Shown one piece after another: positions 27,178-37,891 of a stretch of DNA of 64,000 nucleotides (the stretch's first letter is position 1; every line of letters begins with the position of its first letter). The position numbers and the translations under genes are program-made. The notes beneath the pieces are model-generated. The model was not told the DNA's origin, ran no database searches, and was given only the letters and a program-made list of their open reading frames with translations. The DNA is from CAIKMD01 sp963803265 (GTDB taxonomy: Bacteria > Pseudomonadota > Alphaproteobacteria > ATCC43930 > CGMCC-115725): assembly GCA_963803265.1 (NCBI GenBank), contig CAWDLZ010000012.1, positions 124,001 through 188,000 of the forward strand, written 5' to 3'.

Positions 27178-30100
27178 CCCGATTTCGGCGAGAGCGAGTC
27201 CCGCTCGGCCACGAATCCCCTGAGCGCGCGGTCCGCCACCGTGAGCATGGCGAGGTCGGGCCGGGCCGCCGCTTCGATCTCGCGCACGAGCGCATCGAGC
27301 CGGGCGAGATCGCCGGCGTGCCCGCCCAGCCATTTCTCGAAATCGCCGTTCGTCGTCGTCGCCCGCGCGGTCAAGGCCGCCTGGTGCGCGTAGAGATCCT
27401 CGATCAAGGCCGAAGCCGCGAGCTTCTGCCACTCCGTGTCGGCGACGAGCTTCCTTGCGGCGCCGCGCAGGGCGTCGAGCCGGAAGCGCGAGCCGATGGC
27501 GAAGAAGCGGCGGCCCAGCTCTATGGGATCGTTGGCGCCGGCGCGGCCGAGCCGCACGATATCGACCGCCGACACCAGGAAATCGAGCCGCGCCACGCGC
27601 AAGGCCAGATCGGTTGGCACGCCTTTTCCGGCGAAGGCAGCGGCGCGGCGCCGCAGCTCGGCCTTGTGGGTGTCGGGCAGGATGTCGTCGATATGCGCGG
27701 CCAATACCACGATTCCGGGACGGAACGCGGCAGTCTGCGCCGCGATGTCGAGCGCCCCGGCCGAGAGGAACCACGCCGTCACCCGCTCGACCACGCGAAG
27801 TGCTGCGCGCAGCATCTCGATCTGCGTCTCGGCCGGCACCTGGTTGTCGAGCGCGTTGACATCGGCCCACAGCGCGTCGAGATCGAAGACCTGCCGCACG
27901 ATCATATAGGCCCGCGCGACATCGCCCGGCGGGCGGCCGGCGCGCGCGCCCACTTCGCGCACGAAGGTAATGCCGGTCCGGTTGACGAGATCGTTGGCCG
28001 CGACCGTCGCGATCAGCTCGCGCCGCAGGCGGTGACCCTCGATCGCCTTGGCATAGCGCTCGCCCAGAATCTTGGGGAAATAGGCGAAGAGATCCGCCTC
28101 GAGCTGCGGATCGTCGGTGAAGTCGCTGTCGATCAAATCCTCGGTCAGCGCGATTTTGGCGTAAGCCAGCAGCACCGATAGCTCGGGCCGGGTCAGCGCG
28201 CGATGCTCCTGCGCGCGCGCGGCGAGGGCGTCGTCGCTGGGCAGGAACTCGATCGCGCGGTCGAGCCGGCCGCTCTTTTCGAGATCGCGGATGAGCCGCG
28301 CCTCGCCGTCGAGCCGCTCGGCCCCGTGCGACTCGGCCAAGGACAGCGCCAGGCCCTGGAGGTAATTGTCGCGCAGAACCTGCCCGGCGATCTCGTCGGT
28401 CATTTGTTGCAGCAGCGCGTTACGCTGCTTCACGATGAGATCGCCCGCGGCCACCACGCCGCCCAGCAGAATCTTGATGTTGACCTCGCGATCCGAGGTA
28501 TCGACGCCGGCCGAATTGTCGATGGCGTCGGTATCGATGCGGCCGCCCTTCATCGCGTATTCGATGCGCCCGCGCTGGGTGAGCGCAAGATTGGCGCCCT
28601 CGCCGACGACCTTGGCGCGAAGCTCGGCCGCGTCGATGCGCTGGGCGTCGTTCGCGCTTGTCGCCGGCATCGGCATGGCTTTCTCCCGATGCCTTGACGA
28701 AGGTGCCGATCCCGCCGAAGAACAGCAGGTCCACCGGCGCCTTGAGGATCGCCCTTGATCAGCTCGGCGGGCGTCATGCGCTCTTGGCCGACGCCGAGCC
28801 GCGCGCGAATCTCGGGGCCGAGCGCGATCGATTTGGCGCTGCGCTCGTGGACCCCGCCGCCGCGCGAGATCAGCGATCGATCGTAGTCGGTCCAGTTCGA
28901 GCGCGGCAGAGCGAACAGCCTTTGCCGCTCGGCGAAGCTCGTCTCCGAGATCGGGATCGGGATCGAGGAAGATGTGGAGGTGGTTGAACGCGGCGACGAG
29001 CTTCGTGTGCCGCGAGCGCAAGCAGGCCGTTGCCGAAGACGTCGCCCGACATGTCGCCGACGCCGACGCAGGTGAAGTCTTGCGCTTGGATGTCGGCCCC
29101 AAGCTCGCGGAAATGCCGCTTGATCAGCTCCCACGCGCCGCGCGCCGTGATGCCCATGGCCTTGTGGTCGTAACCCGCCGAGCCGCCCGAGGCGAAGGCG
29201 TCGCCCAGCCAGAACCCGTATTCCTCGGCGATCGCGTTGGCGATGTCGGAGAAGGTCGCGGTGCCCTTGTCGGCGGCGACGACGAGATAGGGATCGTCGC
29301 CGTCGTGGCGGACCACGTCCTTGGGCGGCGCCACGCCGGCCGGCGACGATGTTATCGGTGAGGTCGAGCAGCCCGCGCATCAAGGTCTCGTAGCATTCGA
29401 CCACTTCGGCCGCTTGCCGATCGCGGCTCGCCGGCATGCGCTTGACGATGAAGCCGCCTTTCGAGCCGGTCGGCACGATGACCGCGTTCTTCACCATTTG
29501 CGCCTTCATTAGCCCTAGTATCTCGGTGCGGAAATCCTCCTTGCGGTCGGACCAGCGAATCCCGCCGCGCGCCACCTTGCCGCCGCGCAGATGGACGCCT
29601 TCCATGCGCGGGCTATAGACGTAAATCTCGCAGAGCGGGCGCGGCAGCGGGACGAGCTCGATCTCGCGGCTCGCCAGCTTGACCGCGAGATAGGGTTTCG
29701 GGCTGCCGTCGGGCCGGCGCTGGAAATAATTGGTGCGCAGCGATTTTTCGACGAGGCGCAGTAGGCCGCGAAGGATGCGGTCCTGATCGAGGCTTTCGAC
29801 GGCGTCGAGCTCGCGCTCCACTTCGGCAACGCGGCGCTCGGTCTCGGCCTTGGCGCTTGGGGCGTGGCTTGGATCGAATCGCGCCTCGAACATCGCGACG
29901 AGGCGCGCGGCGATCGCCGGGAAATGCCCGAGCGCGTCCTCCATATAAGCCTGGCTGTAAGCCGGGCCGAGCTGACGCATCGCCTTGGCGTAGAGCCGGA
30001 GCACCGTCACCTGCCGCCAATCGAGGCCGGCGGCGAGCACCAGCCGATTGAAGCCGTCGCTTTCCATCGCCCCCGACCAAACCTGGGCGAAAGCCTCCTC

Positions 30101-31986
30101 GAATCGCTGGTGATCGGCGCTCATGTCGATGTCGCCGAAGCGCGAGGCCAGGCCGAAATCCTGCAGCCAGATCGACGGCCCACCGGAGGCGGGCGTGATC
30201 TCGTAAGGAATCTCGGTGATCGCCCGCAACCCCATATGCTCGAGCATCGAGCAGCCACGTCGGAGAGCGCGCAGGGGGCGCCGGCGCGACAGATCTTGAA
30301 GCGTAGCTCGCCGGTCGCGGCCTCGGGCGGACGATAGAGGGCGAGCGCGAGCGGCGCGCCGGCTCTAACCTCTTCGATGCGCGCGATATCGGCGAGCGCG
30401 GCGCTGGCCTGATAGCGTTCGCGGTAGGCGCTGGGAAAGGCCCCGGCATAGCGCGCGTGAAGCGCGAGCCCGGCCTCTTCGCCGCACGCGGCAGCGAGCG
30501 CCTCGCCGAGCTTGTCGCCCCAATTCCGGCCCGCTTCGGCGAGGGCGCGCTCGACCGCTTCGGTCTCGGCCGGAGCGATGGCGCCGTCGGCGCGCAGCAC
30601 GAACAGCACGCGCGCGAGCGCGGCGTCGTCGAGCTGCATGGTGAAGCTTTCGAGCTTTGCCTCGTAGGCGGCTTCGAGAATGGCGGCGAAGCGTTGCCGG
30701 AGCGCGCTGTCGTAGCGGTCGCGCGGCACATAGACGAGGCACGAGACGCCGCGCCCGAACGGATCGCGGCGGCAGAACAGCGCGATGCGCTGGCGCTCTT
30801 GCAGGCTCAATATGCCCAAGGCGATGTCGTAAAGCTGGTCCTCCGAAATCTGGAACAGCTCGTCGCGCGGGAAAGTCTCGAGGATATGCGATAGCGCCTT
30901 GCCGTCATGGCTCGATGGCTCGAAGCCGCTGCGCCGCAGAACCTCCGCGACCTTGTGCCGAAGGAACGGGATCGAGCGCGGCGAGCGGCTATAGGCGAGC
31001 GAGGTAAAGAGGCCGAGGAAGACAAGCAGCCCCACGGCTTGCCCCTGGTCGTCGAACAGCTTCACGCCGACCGCGTCCATGCGCACCGGGCGATGGACAG
31101 TCGCGCGGCGGCGCGACTTGCCGACCTGCAACAGGCGCGGCGCGCGCAGGAAATCCTGGACCTCGGGCGCCAGCGCCGCGAAATTCCGCAAGCCGTCGAA
31201 GACCGGATAGGCGGGATCGCGCAGGATGCCGAGGCCGGGCGCGACGCCGTTGGCGCGATCGAAGCGGTATTCGCGGCAGCCGAGATAGGTGAAATTGTCG
31301 TCGTCGAGCCAGGCGAGGAAATCGAGCGTCTCGGCGGTCTCGGCGGCGGCGACCGGCGGCGCGGGCTTGCCCGCGATCTCGCGCCGCAGCTCGGCCACCG
31401 CGTCGCGCATCTTGGGCCAATCCTCGACCGCGCATCGGGTCGCGGCGAGCGCGGATAGGAGCCGGGCCGCGATCGCTGCGAGCCGCGCGGGATCGCGCGT
31501 CTCGCCGATCTCGACATGCATCGCCGATTCGGCCTTGCCGCCTACATGTTCGGTCTCGTAGAGACTGGCGATGCGGCCGCCGGCGTCGCGCTCGACGCGA
31601 AGGACCGGGTGAATGACGAGATGAACGGTGGCGCCCTCGGCGTTCAACGCCATGCCGACGGAATCCACCAGGAAGGGCATGTCGTCATTGACGATCTCGA
31701 CGATGGTCGCGCGCGAGCGCCAGCCTTCGGCGTCGCTGCCGGGATTGAAGACGCGCAGCTTGGCCGTGCCGGGCGCGCGGGTCTGAGCGAACTGCCATAG
31801 CGAGAGCGCGGCGCCGTAAAGATCCTCGGGCGCGCGGCCGGTCAGGTCCGCCGGCGCGACGCGATCGTAGAACTGGGCGAGAAAGCGCTGCACCATGACG
31901 GCCTGGCTGGCGCCGAGCCGGGCCGCCGCAAGCCCCGAGGCGGCCTCGATCGCCGCCCGCTTTTCTTGCTCCGCCCGAACCGCCAT
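27174..31986 (-). CDS. gdhB: NAD-specific glutamate dehydrogenase, large (about 180 kDa) type; seven frameshifts
   Basis: After removal of seven single-base insertions (near 30256, 30248, 29343, 29016, 28951, 28758 and 28656) the gene encodes 1,601 residues, the size of the Bac_GDH family. The N-terminal regulatory region has VEIVNDDMPFLVDSVGMAL. The catalytic region has KDPYLVV-type DDPYLVVAADKGTATFSD, GDAFASGGSAGYDHKAMGIT and GDMSGDVFGNGLL. The C-terminal part has AKVVGEGANLALTQRGRIEY and DNSAGVDTSDREVNIKILL. It makes 2-oxoglutarate and ammonia from glutamate. GGGAG precedes ATG 31986. The symbol is tentative (also called gdh2). Confidence 0.88.
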
Positions 31987-32036
31987 GGCGTACTCCCGAC
32001 CGGGTTGCCCGCAAACACGGACGTAAGGCGAAGATT

Positions 32037-32781
32037 TCAGGCCCGCCGATCGGTGCGCGGCCGCGGCGGAGAGTTCGGACAGGCCGAGAGCCGGACGCAG
32101 GGGCTGGCTCTCGAGCTCGGCCATCTGGCGCATCGGCACGTCGAGGCGCTCTTGAATCTTCCGGTAGACCGCCGCCACCGATTGCGAGGTATGGCTGCCA
32201 TGGGCATAGAAGAGCTCGGGATTCTCCCGCGCGGCCGACGGCACGACCTTGGCCGCCGATTGCTTTTCGTTGTCTTCATGCGCTTTCAGGAATCGGATCG
32301 CGCCGGCCGGGCCGAGCAGATGCGCGAGATGCAGCTCGGCCGCCGAGGCCTTGTGCCCGGTCGCGGCCTCGAGCCGGGCGCCATTCTGCTTGGCGTATTC
32401 CGCCCCGAACAGCGCCGACAGCCGGTCGTCCTTGCGCAACGCGAGGATGCGCTCCTCGGTCGCCTTGTCGCTGACGACAAGTCCGCCCTCGGCGCCGCGC
32501 TTGATCTGCCGCGCGAGATCGGCATGGCCATATTTCGCGCCATGCTCGCGCATCATCTCGATCCAGGTGCCCCCGGTGAACTGGAACAGCCCGGTGGCGC
32601 TGCCCTTGCTGGCCTGGGCCGCGCCGCGAAAACCGCTCTCGAGGCTGGCCTGCGCCACCAGGAAATCGAAATCGACGCCGGTCTTCGCCGACGCGTCGCG
32701 CAGACTTTCCAGCACCTCGGGCGCGAGGCGCTGCCCGGCGACGGTCGTTCCGGCGTGAGGAAGCTGGGGAATCTCGCTCAA
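32037..32781 (-). CDS. Lytic transglycosylase SLT-domain protein (one frameshift at the 3' end)
   Basis: The N-terminal half carries a transglycosylase SLT-like domain: GVDFDFLVAQASLESGF (catalytic Glu in ASLES), then GSATGLFQFTGGTWIEMM. A C-terminal region has HLAHLLGPAGAIRFLKAH. It would cut peptidoglycan. As written there is no stop, and the frame continues into glutamate dehydrogenase. Removing one inserted base near 32050 gives the end SAAATDRRA with TGA at 32037-32039, a 247-residue protein, leaving 50 bases with a ribosome site before the GDH start. No signal peptide is visible. Start is ATG 32781. Confidence 0.8.
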
Positions 32782-32989
32782 GGGACCCGCTTCCTCGGAT
32801 CGGGCGCGACCGCGCCCAGAAATGCTCTAGCGGGGTGGCAACGAATCGGATCCTCCTGCCCTGGACGATTAACCAATATCCCCACGCGCGGTCGATAGGC
32901 AAGCCCGGCCAGGCCGGACCGGCCGGCGGAAAGCCGCCCCCGCCACGGTTAACCGGGGTTTAAGCATCGTCGGTTAATGGTCGGGCAGC

Positions 32990-34391
32990 ATGGATCAGAC
33001 CGCGCAGCTCCGCCACGCCCTGGCACGGCTTTCCGTCAAGCAGGCCGTGGCCTTGGCGCATGCCCTCGAATTGTCGCGCGCGCTCGGCAAGGAGAGCATG
33101 CCAACCGGAGTCATCCTCGAGGGCGTCCGGCCGCTGCTGCGCGAGGCGCAGGCGAGCCGAGTCCCAACTCTGCGCCGGCTGGTGCTCGCCGGAGTCGACG
33201 ATTTCCTCACCGACCGCGCCGACGATCCGCGTCTCGAAGGCCTGATACCGCGCAGCGCGATCGAGCCGTGGTGGGCGGCGCTGCGCCGCGTCGCCGGCGA
33301 GGAGTTGGTGACGCTGGAGGCGCGCTATCGGGCGGCGCTTGCCGCCAATCCGGCGACGGCGCCTGGCTCTTTCCTCCTGGAAGCGCAGCCGGCGGCCGCC
33401 GGCTGGGCCGCGGCGCTCGCCGCCGCGCTCGCCGCGGCCAAGCCCGATCCGGAATTGCGCAGCTTGCTGCGCGGCGAATTAGCCAAAGACGCGGCCGTCA
33501 TCGCCGCCATCCTGCCGATCGCGGGCGCGGTGAAAGCGGCGACGCAGTCGCTCCCGCGGCTGCGGACGGGGAGCGGCGCGCCGATCGCCGATCTGACGCC
33601 CGATTGCATCGGCGAGCTGAAGCAGCACTATGTCGCGCTCTCCGATAGCCACGGGATGGCTGCCCGCTATCTCGCATTGGCCGTGCCTCAACCGCCTGGC
33701 GCGGCCGAGCCAAATCCTGCGCCTCGGGCGCGCGCTCTCTTGGAGGCCCACCGACACGCGAGGCTCGGGCACCGAATTCGACTGCGTCGGCGAGCGGCTG
33801 ATCGGCGATCTGCAGCGGATGAACCGCGCGATCGTCGCGCGGCTCGCGCGCCGTGGGACGTTGCCGGCACCGGCCGAGCTGACGGCGAGCCTCGCGCATT
33901 ACCTGGCGGAATCCGAAGCTCTGGTGGCGGAAAACGAGTTCCGGCGCGATTCTCCGTCGGGCGAGGCGATCTTGAAGATGCGCACCGACATCGCCGGCGC
34001 GCTCGACCATGACCTCTTGGAGCGGTTCGCTCAGCTCGTCCTCGAGGCGGTGCCGCTGGGGCGTAGCGGCAAGATCGATCTGGCCGCGCAGGCGAGCCGC
34101 GAAACCGTCCTTCGAGCGGCGGACGCGGCGCGCTTGCTGCAACTCGTCATGCTGCGCGGGCACCGCCATGGTTTCGGCCAGGCGGCGCGCGACACGGTGG
34201 AAGCCTTGGGCGCCGAGATCGAGACGCGCGTTGCCGCGTTGATCGCCGAGCTGCGCCTCTCGCTCGAGAATTCACCGCCGATCGAGGCCCGCATCGAGGC
34301 CGCGGCCGAGATTTGCGACGTGCTGTTCGGCGACGATCGCGGCCGCTTGATGCTGCGGCAAATGGGCAACGCCATCCGCGCCTCGGCCTGA
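32990..34391 (+). CDS. Hypothetical helical protein (one frameshift)
   Basis: Two open frames join into one 466-residue protein when one C of a CC at about 33687 is removed (YLALAVLNRLARPSQILRLG). It is almost entirely alpha-helical, Ala/Leu/Arg-rich, soluble and without signal peptide. I see no known domain. The N-terminus (MDQTAQLRHALARLSVKQAV) and the C-terminal EICDVLFGDDRGRLMLRQMG are the best-defined parts. It is divergent from the SLT gene with a 208-base gap. Function unknown; possibly restricted to Rhodospirillales-like bacteria. Confidence 0.65.
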
Positions 34392-34496
34392 GCGGTCGCA
34401 AGCTACGCATTCGCCCGCGACGACGGCGCGGCCGGATTGGGCGTTGAAAGCCGAACCCGGCAAACCTAGACTCGGCCACGGATCGGAGACGCGGCC

Positions 34497-34733
34497 GTGG
34501 AATTCACCTTCACGAATTTGCTTTGGGCCGTCATCGCCGGCATCGAGATCGTGCTGGTCACGGTGCGGATGTTCCTGGCGCCGGGACCGTTCCGCATCTC
34601 GATCGCCTTGGCGATCCCGGGCCTTATCATCCTCGGCGCCGTCGTCAACGCGATTTACAACACCATCACCACCGGCCACCCGCTCGATGCGCCGCCGCCG
34701 CGCCGGAAGGGCTCGACCAAGCGCCCGGCTTAA
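34497..34733 (+). CDS. Small membrane protein, two predicted helices
   Basis: A 78-residue protein from a GTG start. Two hydrophobic segments (FTNLLWAVIAGIEIVLVTV and ISIALAIPGLIILGAVVNAI) are separated by the short polar loop RMFLAPGPFR, and a basic tail PPPRRKGSTKRPA follows. No family is recognised. The GGAGACGCGGCC sequence upstream gives a modest ribosome site. It lies between the orphan helical gene and gentisate dioxygenase and could be an inner-membrane accessory protein. Confidence 0.6.
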   Translation: MEFTFTNLLWAVIAGIEIVLVTVRMFLAPGPFRISIALAIPGLIILGAVVNAIYNTITTGHPLDAPPPRRKGSTKRPA

Positions 34734-34834
34734 CTCCTCATCCCGGCCGCTCAATATCTTGAGCAAGAAGTCCTTGTTCGGCGCCTTCTATCGGACTGTT
34801 CGGGCGCCAGCGCCGCTCACGCGAGGAGACCCAG

Positions 34835-35899
34835 ATGGCAGACGACGGCTTGGCACACAGCGTCAACCGCGAGGCCGAAAAAGGCCGCATGGAATTCTAC
34901 ACCCGCGCCCAGACCCAGCACCTCGCGCCCTTGTGGCGGGTGATGAGCCGGCTGGTGCTCGAGCACCCGGTCAGCCCCTGCGTGCCGGCGATCTGGAAAT
35001 GGTCGGAAGTGCGCCCCTATCTGATGGAGTGCTGCGACATCATTACCGCCGCCGAGGCCGAGCGCCGGGTTTTGGTGCTCGAAAACCCGGGCATGCCCGG
35101 CGAATCCCGCATCACCCGCAGCCTCTTCGCGGGATTCCAGATCATTCTGCCAGGCGAGGTCGCCCCCGCTCATCGCCATGTCGCCTCGGCGCTGCGCTTC
35201 ATCATCGAGGGCAAGGATGCCTACACCGCCGTTTCCGGCGAGCGCACCAAGATGCGGCCCGGCGATTTCGTCATCACCCCGTCCTGGACCTGGCACGACC
35301 ACGGCAATCTCAGCAACGAGCCGATGGTCTGGCTCGACGAACTCGACATGCATCTCGTCAACCTGATGGACGCGGGCTTCCGCGACGGCTATCCCGACAA
35401 GACCCATCCGGTGGTGCGGCCCGAAGGCGCGGCCGATGCCGAGTTCGCCTATAATCTCTTGCCGGTGGACTACACGCCGACCAGCAAGACCTCGCCCATC
35501 TTCAATTACCCCTACACGCGGTCGCGCGAGGCGCTCGACCGGCTTGCCCGCTTCCACCCGGCCGACGCGTGCTTCGGCTTCAAGATGAAGTTCACCAACC
35601 CGATCGATGGCGGCTGGGCGATGCCGACGATTTCGACGTGGATGCAGCTCCTGCCCAAGGGCTTCAAGACCATGCCCTACCGCTCGACCGACGGCGTGGC
35701 GTTCGTCTGCGTCGAGGGCCACGGCAAGACCACCGTCAACGGCCAGGTCTTCGAATGGGGACCGCACGACGTCTTCACCATGCCGAGCTGGCTGTTCTAC
35801 GAGCACGAGGCGTCGTCGGACGCGGTGCTGTTCAGCTTCTCGGACCGGGTCGCGCAGGAAAAGCTCGACTTCTTCCGCGAGCAGCGCGGCAACGCGTAA
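34835..35899 (+). CDS. Gentisate 1,2-dioxygenase
   Basis: A 354-residue bicupin. The N-terminal cupin has PGEVAPAHRHVASALRFIIEG (iron-binding His residues) and DFVITPSWTWHDHGN. The C-terminal cupin has FVCVEGHGKTTVNGQVFEW and FTMPSWLFYEHEA. It opens the ring of gentisate to maleylpyruvate using Fe(II) and O2. An AGGAGACC site precedes ATG 34835. No maleylpyruvate isomerase or hydrolase is in the window. If the Rieske enzyme at 6.2 kb is a salicylate 5-hydroxylase, this would be the next step; that link is inference. Confidence 0.88.
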   Translation: MADDGLAHSVNREAEKGRMEFYTRAQTQHLAPLWRVMSRLVLEHPVSPCVPAIWKWSEVRPYLMECCDIITAAEAERRVLVLENPGMPGESRITRSLFAGFQIILPGEVAPAHRHVASALRFIIEGKDAYTAVSGERTKMRPGDFVITPSWTWHDHGNLSNEPMVWLDELDMHLVNLMDAGFRDGYPDKTHPVVRPEGAADAEFAYNLLPVDYTPTSKTSPIFNYPYTRSREALDRLARFHPADACFGFKMKFTNPIDGGWAMPTISTWMQLLPKGFKTMPYRSTDGVAFVCVEGHGKTTVNGQVFEWGPHDVFTMPSWLFYEHEASSDAVLFSFSDRVAQEKLDFFREQRGNA

Positions 35900-35903
35900 G
35901 CGG

Positions 35904-35938
35904 AGCACAGGCGAGGCGCGAATTCAGCGCCGAGCCGT
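35904..35938 (+). repeat. 35-nt hairpin repeat, copy A
   Basis: Architecture: 12-nt left arm AGCACAGGCGAG, stem GCGC, loop GAATTCA, stem GCGC, 8-nt tail CGAGCCGT. Copy B at 35966-36000 has the same arm and loop frame but stem CCCC/GGGG, so both stem arms changed together. The last arm base (G) also pairs with the first tail base (C here). It begins 4 bases after the gentisate dioxygenase stop. Confidence 0.6.
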
Positions 35939-35965
35939 CGTGCGTAGCAAAATCTAGAATCCCAA

Positions 35966-36000
35966 AGCACAGGCGAGCCCCGAGTTCAGGGGTGAGCCGT
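35966..36000 (+). repeat. 35-nt hairpin repeat, copy B
   Basis: Same 12-nt arm AGCACAGGCGAG, stem CCCC, loop GAGTTCA, stem GGGG, tail TGAGCCGT. Two stem positions differ from copy A by compensatory double changes, and the closing pair becomes G-U. Outside the pair, GCGTAGCAAA at 35942-35951 is complementary to TTTGCTACGC at 36046-36055. The region lies between convergent genes, so it may end or stabilise both transcripts. Confidence 0.6.
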
Positions 36001-36072
36001 TGTTCAGCTTCGCAACACGCCGTCGCCCTGGATTCGGACGACGGCTTTGCTACGCGAGCGCGACCTAAAAAC

Positions 36073-37806
36073 TCAAAGCGGGCACATCACGTTCAAGACC
36101 GCCTGGCGCTTACCCTCCCGGACGATCTTGACCGCGCGGGCCAGGGCCTCGGGGAGATCCGCAGGATCGTCCACCCGCTCGCCGTGGCCGCCGCTGGCCT
36201 CGACCAGCTTCTCGAAGGCCGGCGAGGGCTGGAGATCGGCGAGGGTGTGCGCGTCGTTCTCGGCTTGGGCGTCGCCCTTCGGGTACATCGCCAGCGTCGC
36301 GCCGCGCACCGCGTTGTAGATCTGGTTGTTGTTGATGACGGTCAGGGTCGGCAGCTTGTGCGCCTCGCCGACCCAATGGCAGGCGGTCGGATTGGCGAAC
36401 ATGTAGGCGCCGTCGCCGACCGTGGCGACAACCAGCCGGTCGGGCTTGGCGAGCTTGGCGCCCAATGCCGCGCCGAGCGCCCAGCCGAGGCCGCCGGCGG
36501 GGCTCGAGCCGTAGAGCGTGCCCGCCTTCTCGCGCGGGCACATGGCCTGCCGCACCCAATATTCGTTGACGATGATCGCGTCCTCGCCGATCGCCTCGCC
36601 GAGACAGCGGTTGAGATAGTCGAGCTTGATCGCCGGCGCCTTGGCGGCGGCGTCGCCGGCCGCTTGCCATTGCGCGCGCATCGCCCGCCACTGCGCGGCC
36701 AGCTTTTGCCGGCGGGCGGCGAGCTTGCCATCCTTGTCCGCGCCGATTTCGGCGAGCGCCGCCTCGATCGCGTTCAAGGCCGCGACGGTCTCGGCCGTGA
36801 TCGAGAGATCGCACGGGAAGCCGCGCATCGGATAGCGCGTGAAGGCTGGATCGTCGGCGATGTGGACGACGCGGCAGCCCGGCGGCGGGCTGTCCTGCGA
36901 CGGATACCAGGGCGCGTCGGTGTCGAGCGCGATGACGAGATCGGCCTCGGCCAAGAGCGGCTTCGGCATGAAGCCCAGATTCATCGGATGGCTGAACGGC
37001 AGGCAGACATAGCGCGCGTTGAACGCGACGACCGGGATCGCGAAGCGCTCGGCGACGCGCCCGAGCGCCGCAGCACCCGCGGGGACGCGCCCGGCGGCCG
37101 CGGTGATGATCAGCGGGCGCTCCGATTTGGCGATCATGCCGGCCAGGATTTCGATCGCAGCCGGATCGGGATGGGGCGGCGTCGGGTGCGCGCGCGGGAT
37201 GATCGGCTGGTTCGAGGCGGGCACGCCGCCGCCCAGCGCTTCGCGGGGCAGGCTGAGATAGGCCGAGCCGCGCGGCGCGCTCATCATCACTTCGAGAGCG
37301 CGCGCGACCAGGCCCTCGGCCTGCATCGGCATCCGCATCTCATAATCCCATTTGACGAATTCGCGCAGCATTCCGGCTTGATCGAACATCTCCTGGCCCC
37401 AATGGATGGGGCCGTTGCGCGAGCCGAGAACGCCCTGCTCGGTAATGGGGTTGCGCCCGGCCATGAGCAGGATCGGCACGTTTTCGCGGCTGGCGTCGGC
37501 GAGGCAGTTGAGCGTGTTCGCGGTGCCGACATTGGTGTGGACCATCACCGCCTGGGGCTCGCCGCTGACCATGTAATAGCCATGCGCCATGCCGACCGCG
37601 CAGTTCTCGTGCGGGATGACCATGAGCTTGGGGACATCGGCGCCTTTTTTCTTGCCGCGCGCCAGACCCTCGATCAGCGGCGCGAAATCGGTGCCGGGAT
37701 TGACGAACATGTGGTCGATGCCATTCGCCTTGAGCGCGCGCAGCAGCACTTCGGCGGCGCTGTCGGTGCCGTGCTGCTCGGCGCCGGGAAAGGGTGATTC
37801 GTCCAT
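36073..37806 (-). CDS. Thiamine-diphosphate enzyme, acetolactate-synthase-like
   Basis: A 577-residue ThDP-dependent enzyme. The N-terminal Pyr domain has VNPGTDFAPLIEGLA and IPHENCAVGMAHGYY (cofactor-activating Glu). The central domain is Rossmann-like. The C-terminal PP domain has the GDG...NN motif as TVGDGAYMFANPT to LTVINNNQIYN. It belongs with benzoylformate-decarboxylase / acetolactate-synthase relatives; the 2-keto-acid substrate is unknown. The start is ATG 37806, with AAGAGAGGC upstream. It is convergent with gentisate dioxygenase and divergent from HAD. Confidence 0.85.
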   Translation of the reverse strand: MDESPFPGAEQHGTDSAAEVLLRALKANGIDHMFVNPGTDFAPLIEGLARGKKKGADVPKLMVIPHENCAVGMAHGYYMVSGEPQAVMVHTNVGTANTLNCLADASRENVPILLMAGRNPITEQGVLGSRNGPIHWGQEMFDQAGMLREFVKWDYEMRMPMQAEGLVARALEVMMSAPRGSAYLSLPREALGGGVPASNQPIIPRAHPTPPHPDPAAIEILAGMIAKSERPLIITAAAGRVPAGAAALGRVAERFAIPVVAFNARYVCLPFSHPMNLGFMPKPLLAEADLVIALDTDAPWYPSQDSPPPGCRVVHIADDPAFTRYPMRGFPCDLSITAETVAALNAIEAALAEIGADKDGKLAARRQKLAAQWRAMRAQWQAAGDAAAKAPAIKLDYLNRCLGEAIGEDAIIVNEYWVRQAMCPREKAGTLYGSSPAGGLGWALGAALGAKLAKPDRLVVATVGDGAYMFANPTACHWVGEAHKLPTLTVINNNQIYNAVRGATLAMYPKGDAQAENDAHTLADLQPSPAFEKLVEASGGHGERVDDPADLPEALARAVKIVREGKRQAVLNVMCPL

Positions 37807-37891
37807 GGCGTGCCTCTCTTTTTTCGGTTGGGACGATGGTAGCGCCATCTTCACGGCTTGTTAAGCATGCGACGCCTAGCCTTGCCGCGCC

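Noticed and set aside
27174..32781. A fused lytic transglycosylase-glutamate dehydrogenase protein
   Set aside because: The open frame does run from the SLT domain into GDH, but the linking residues are translated spacer containing the GDH ribosome site. One extra base, as seen many times here, explains the missing stop at 32037.
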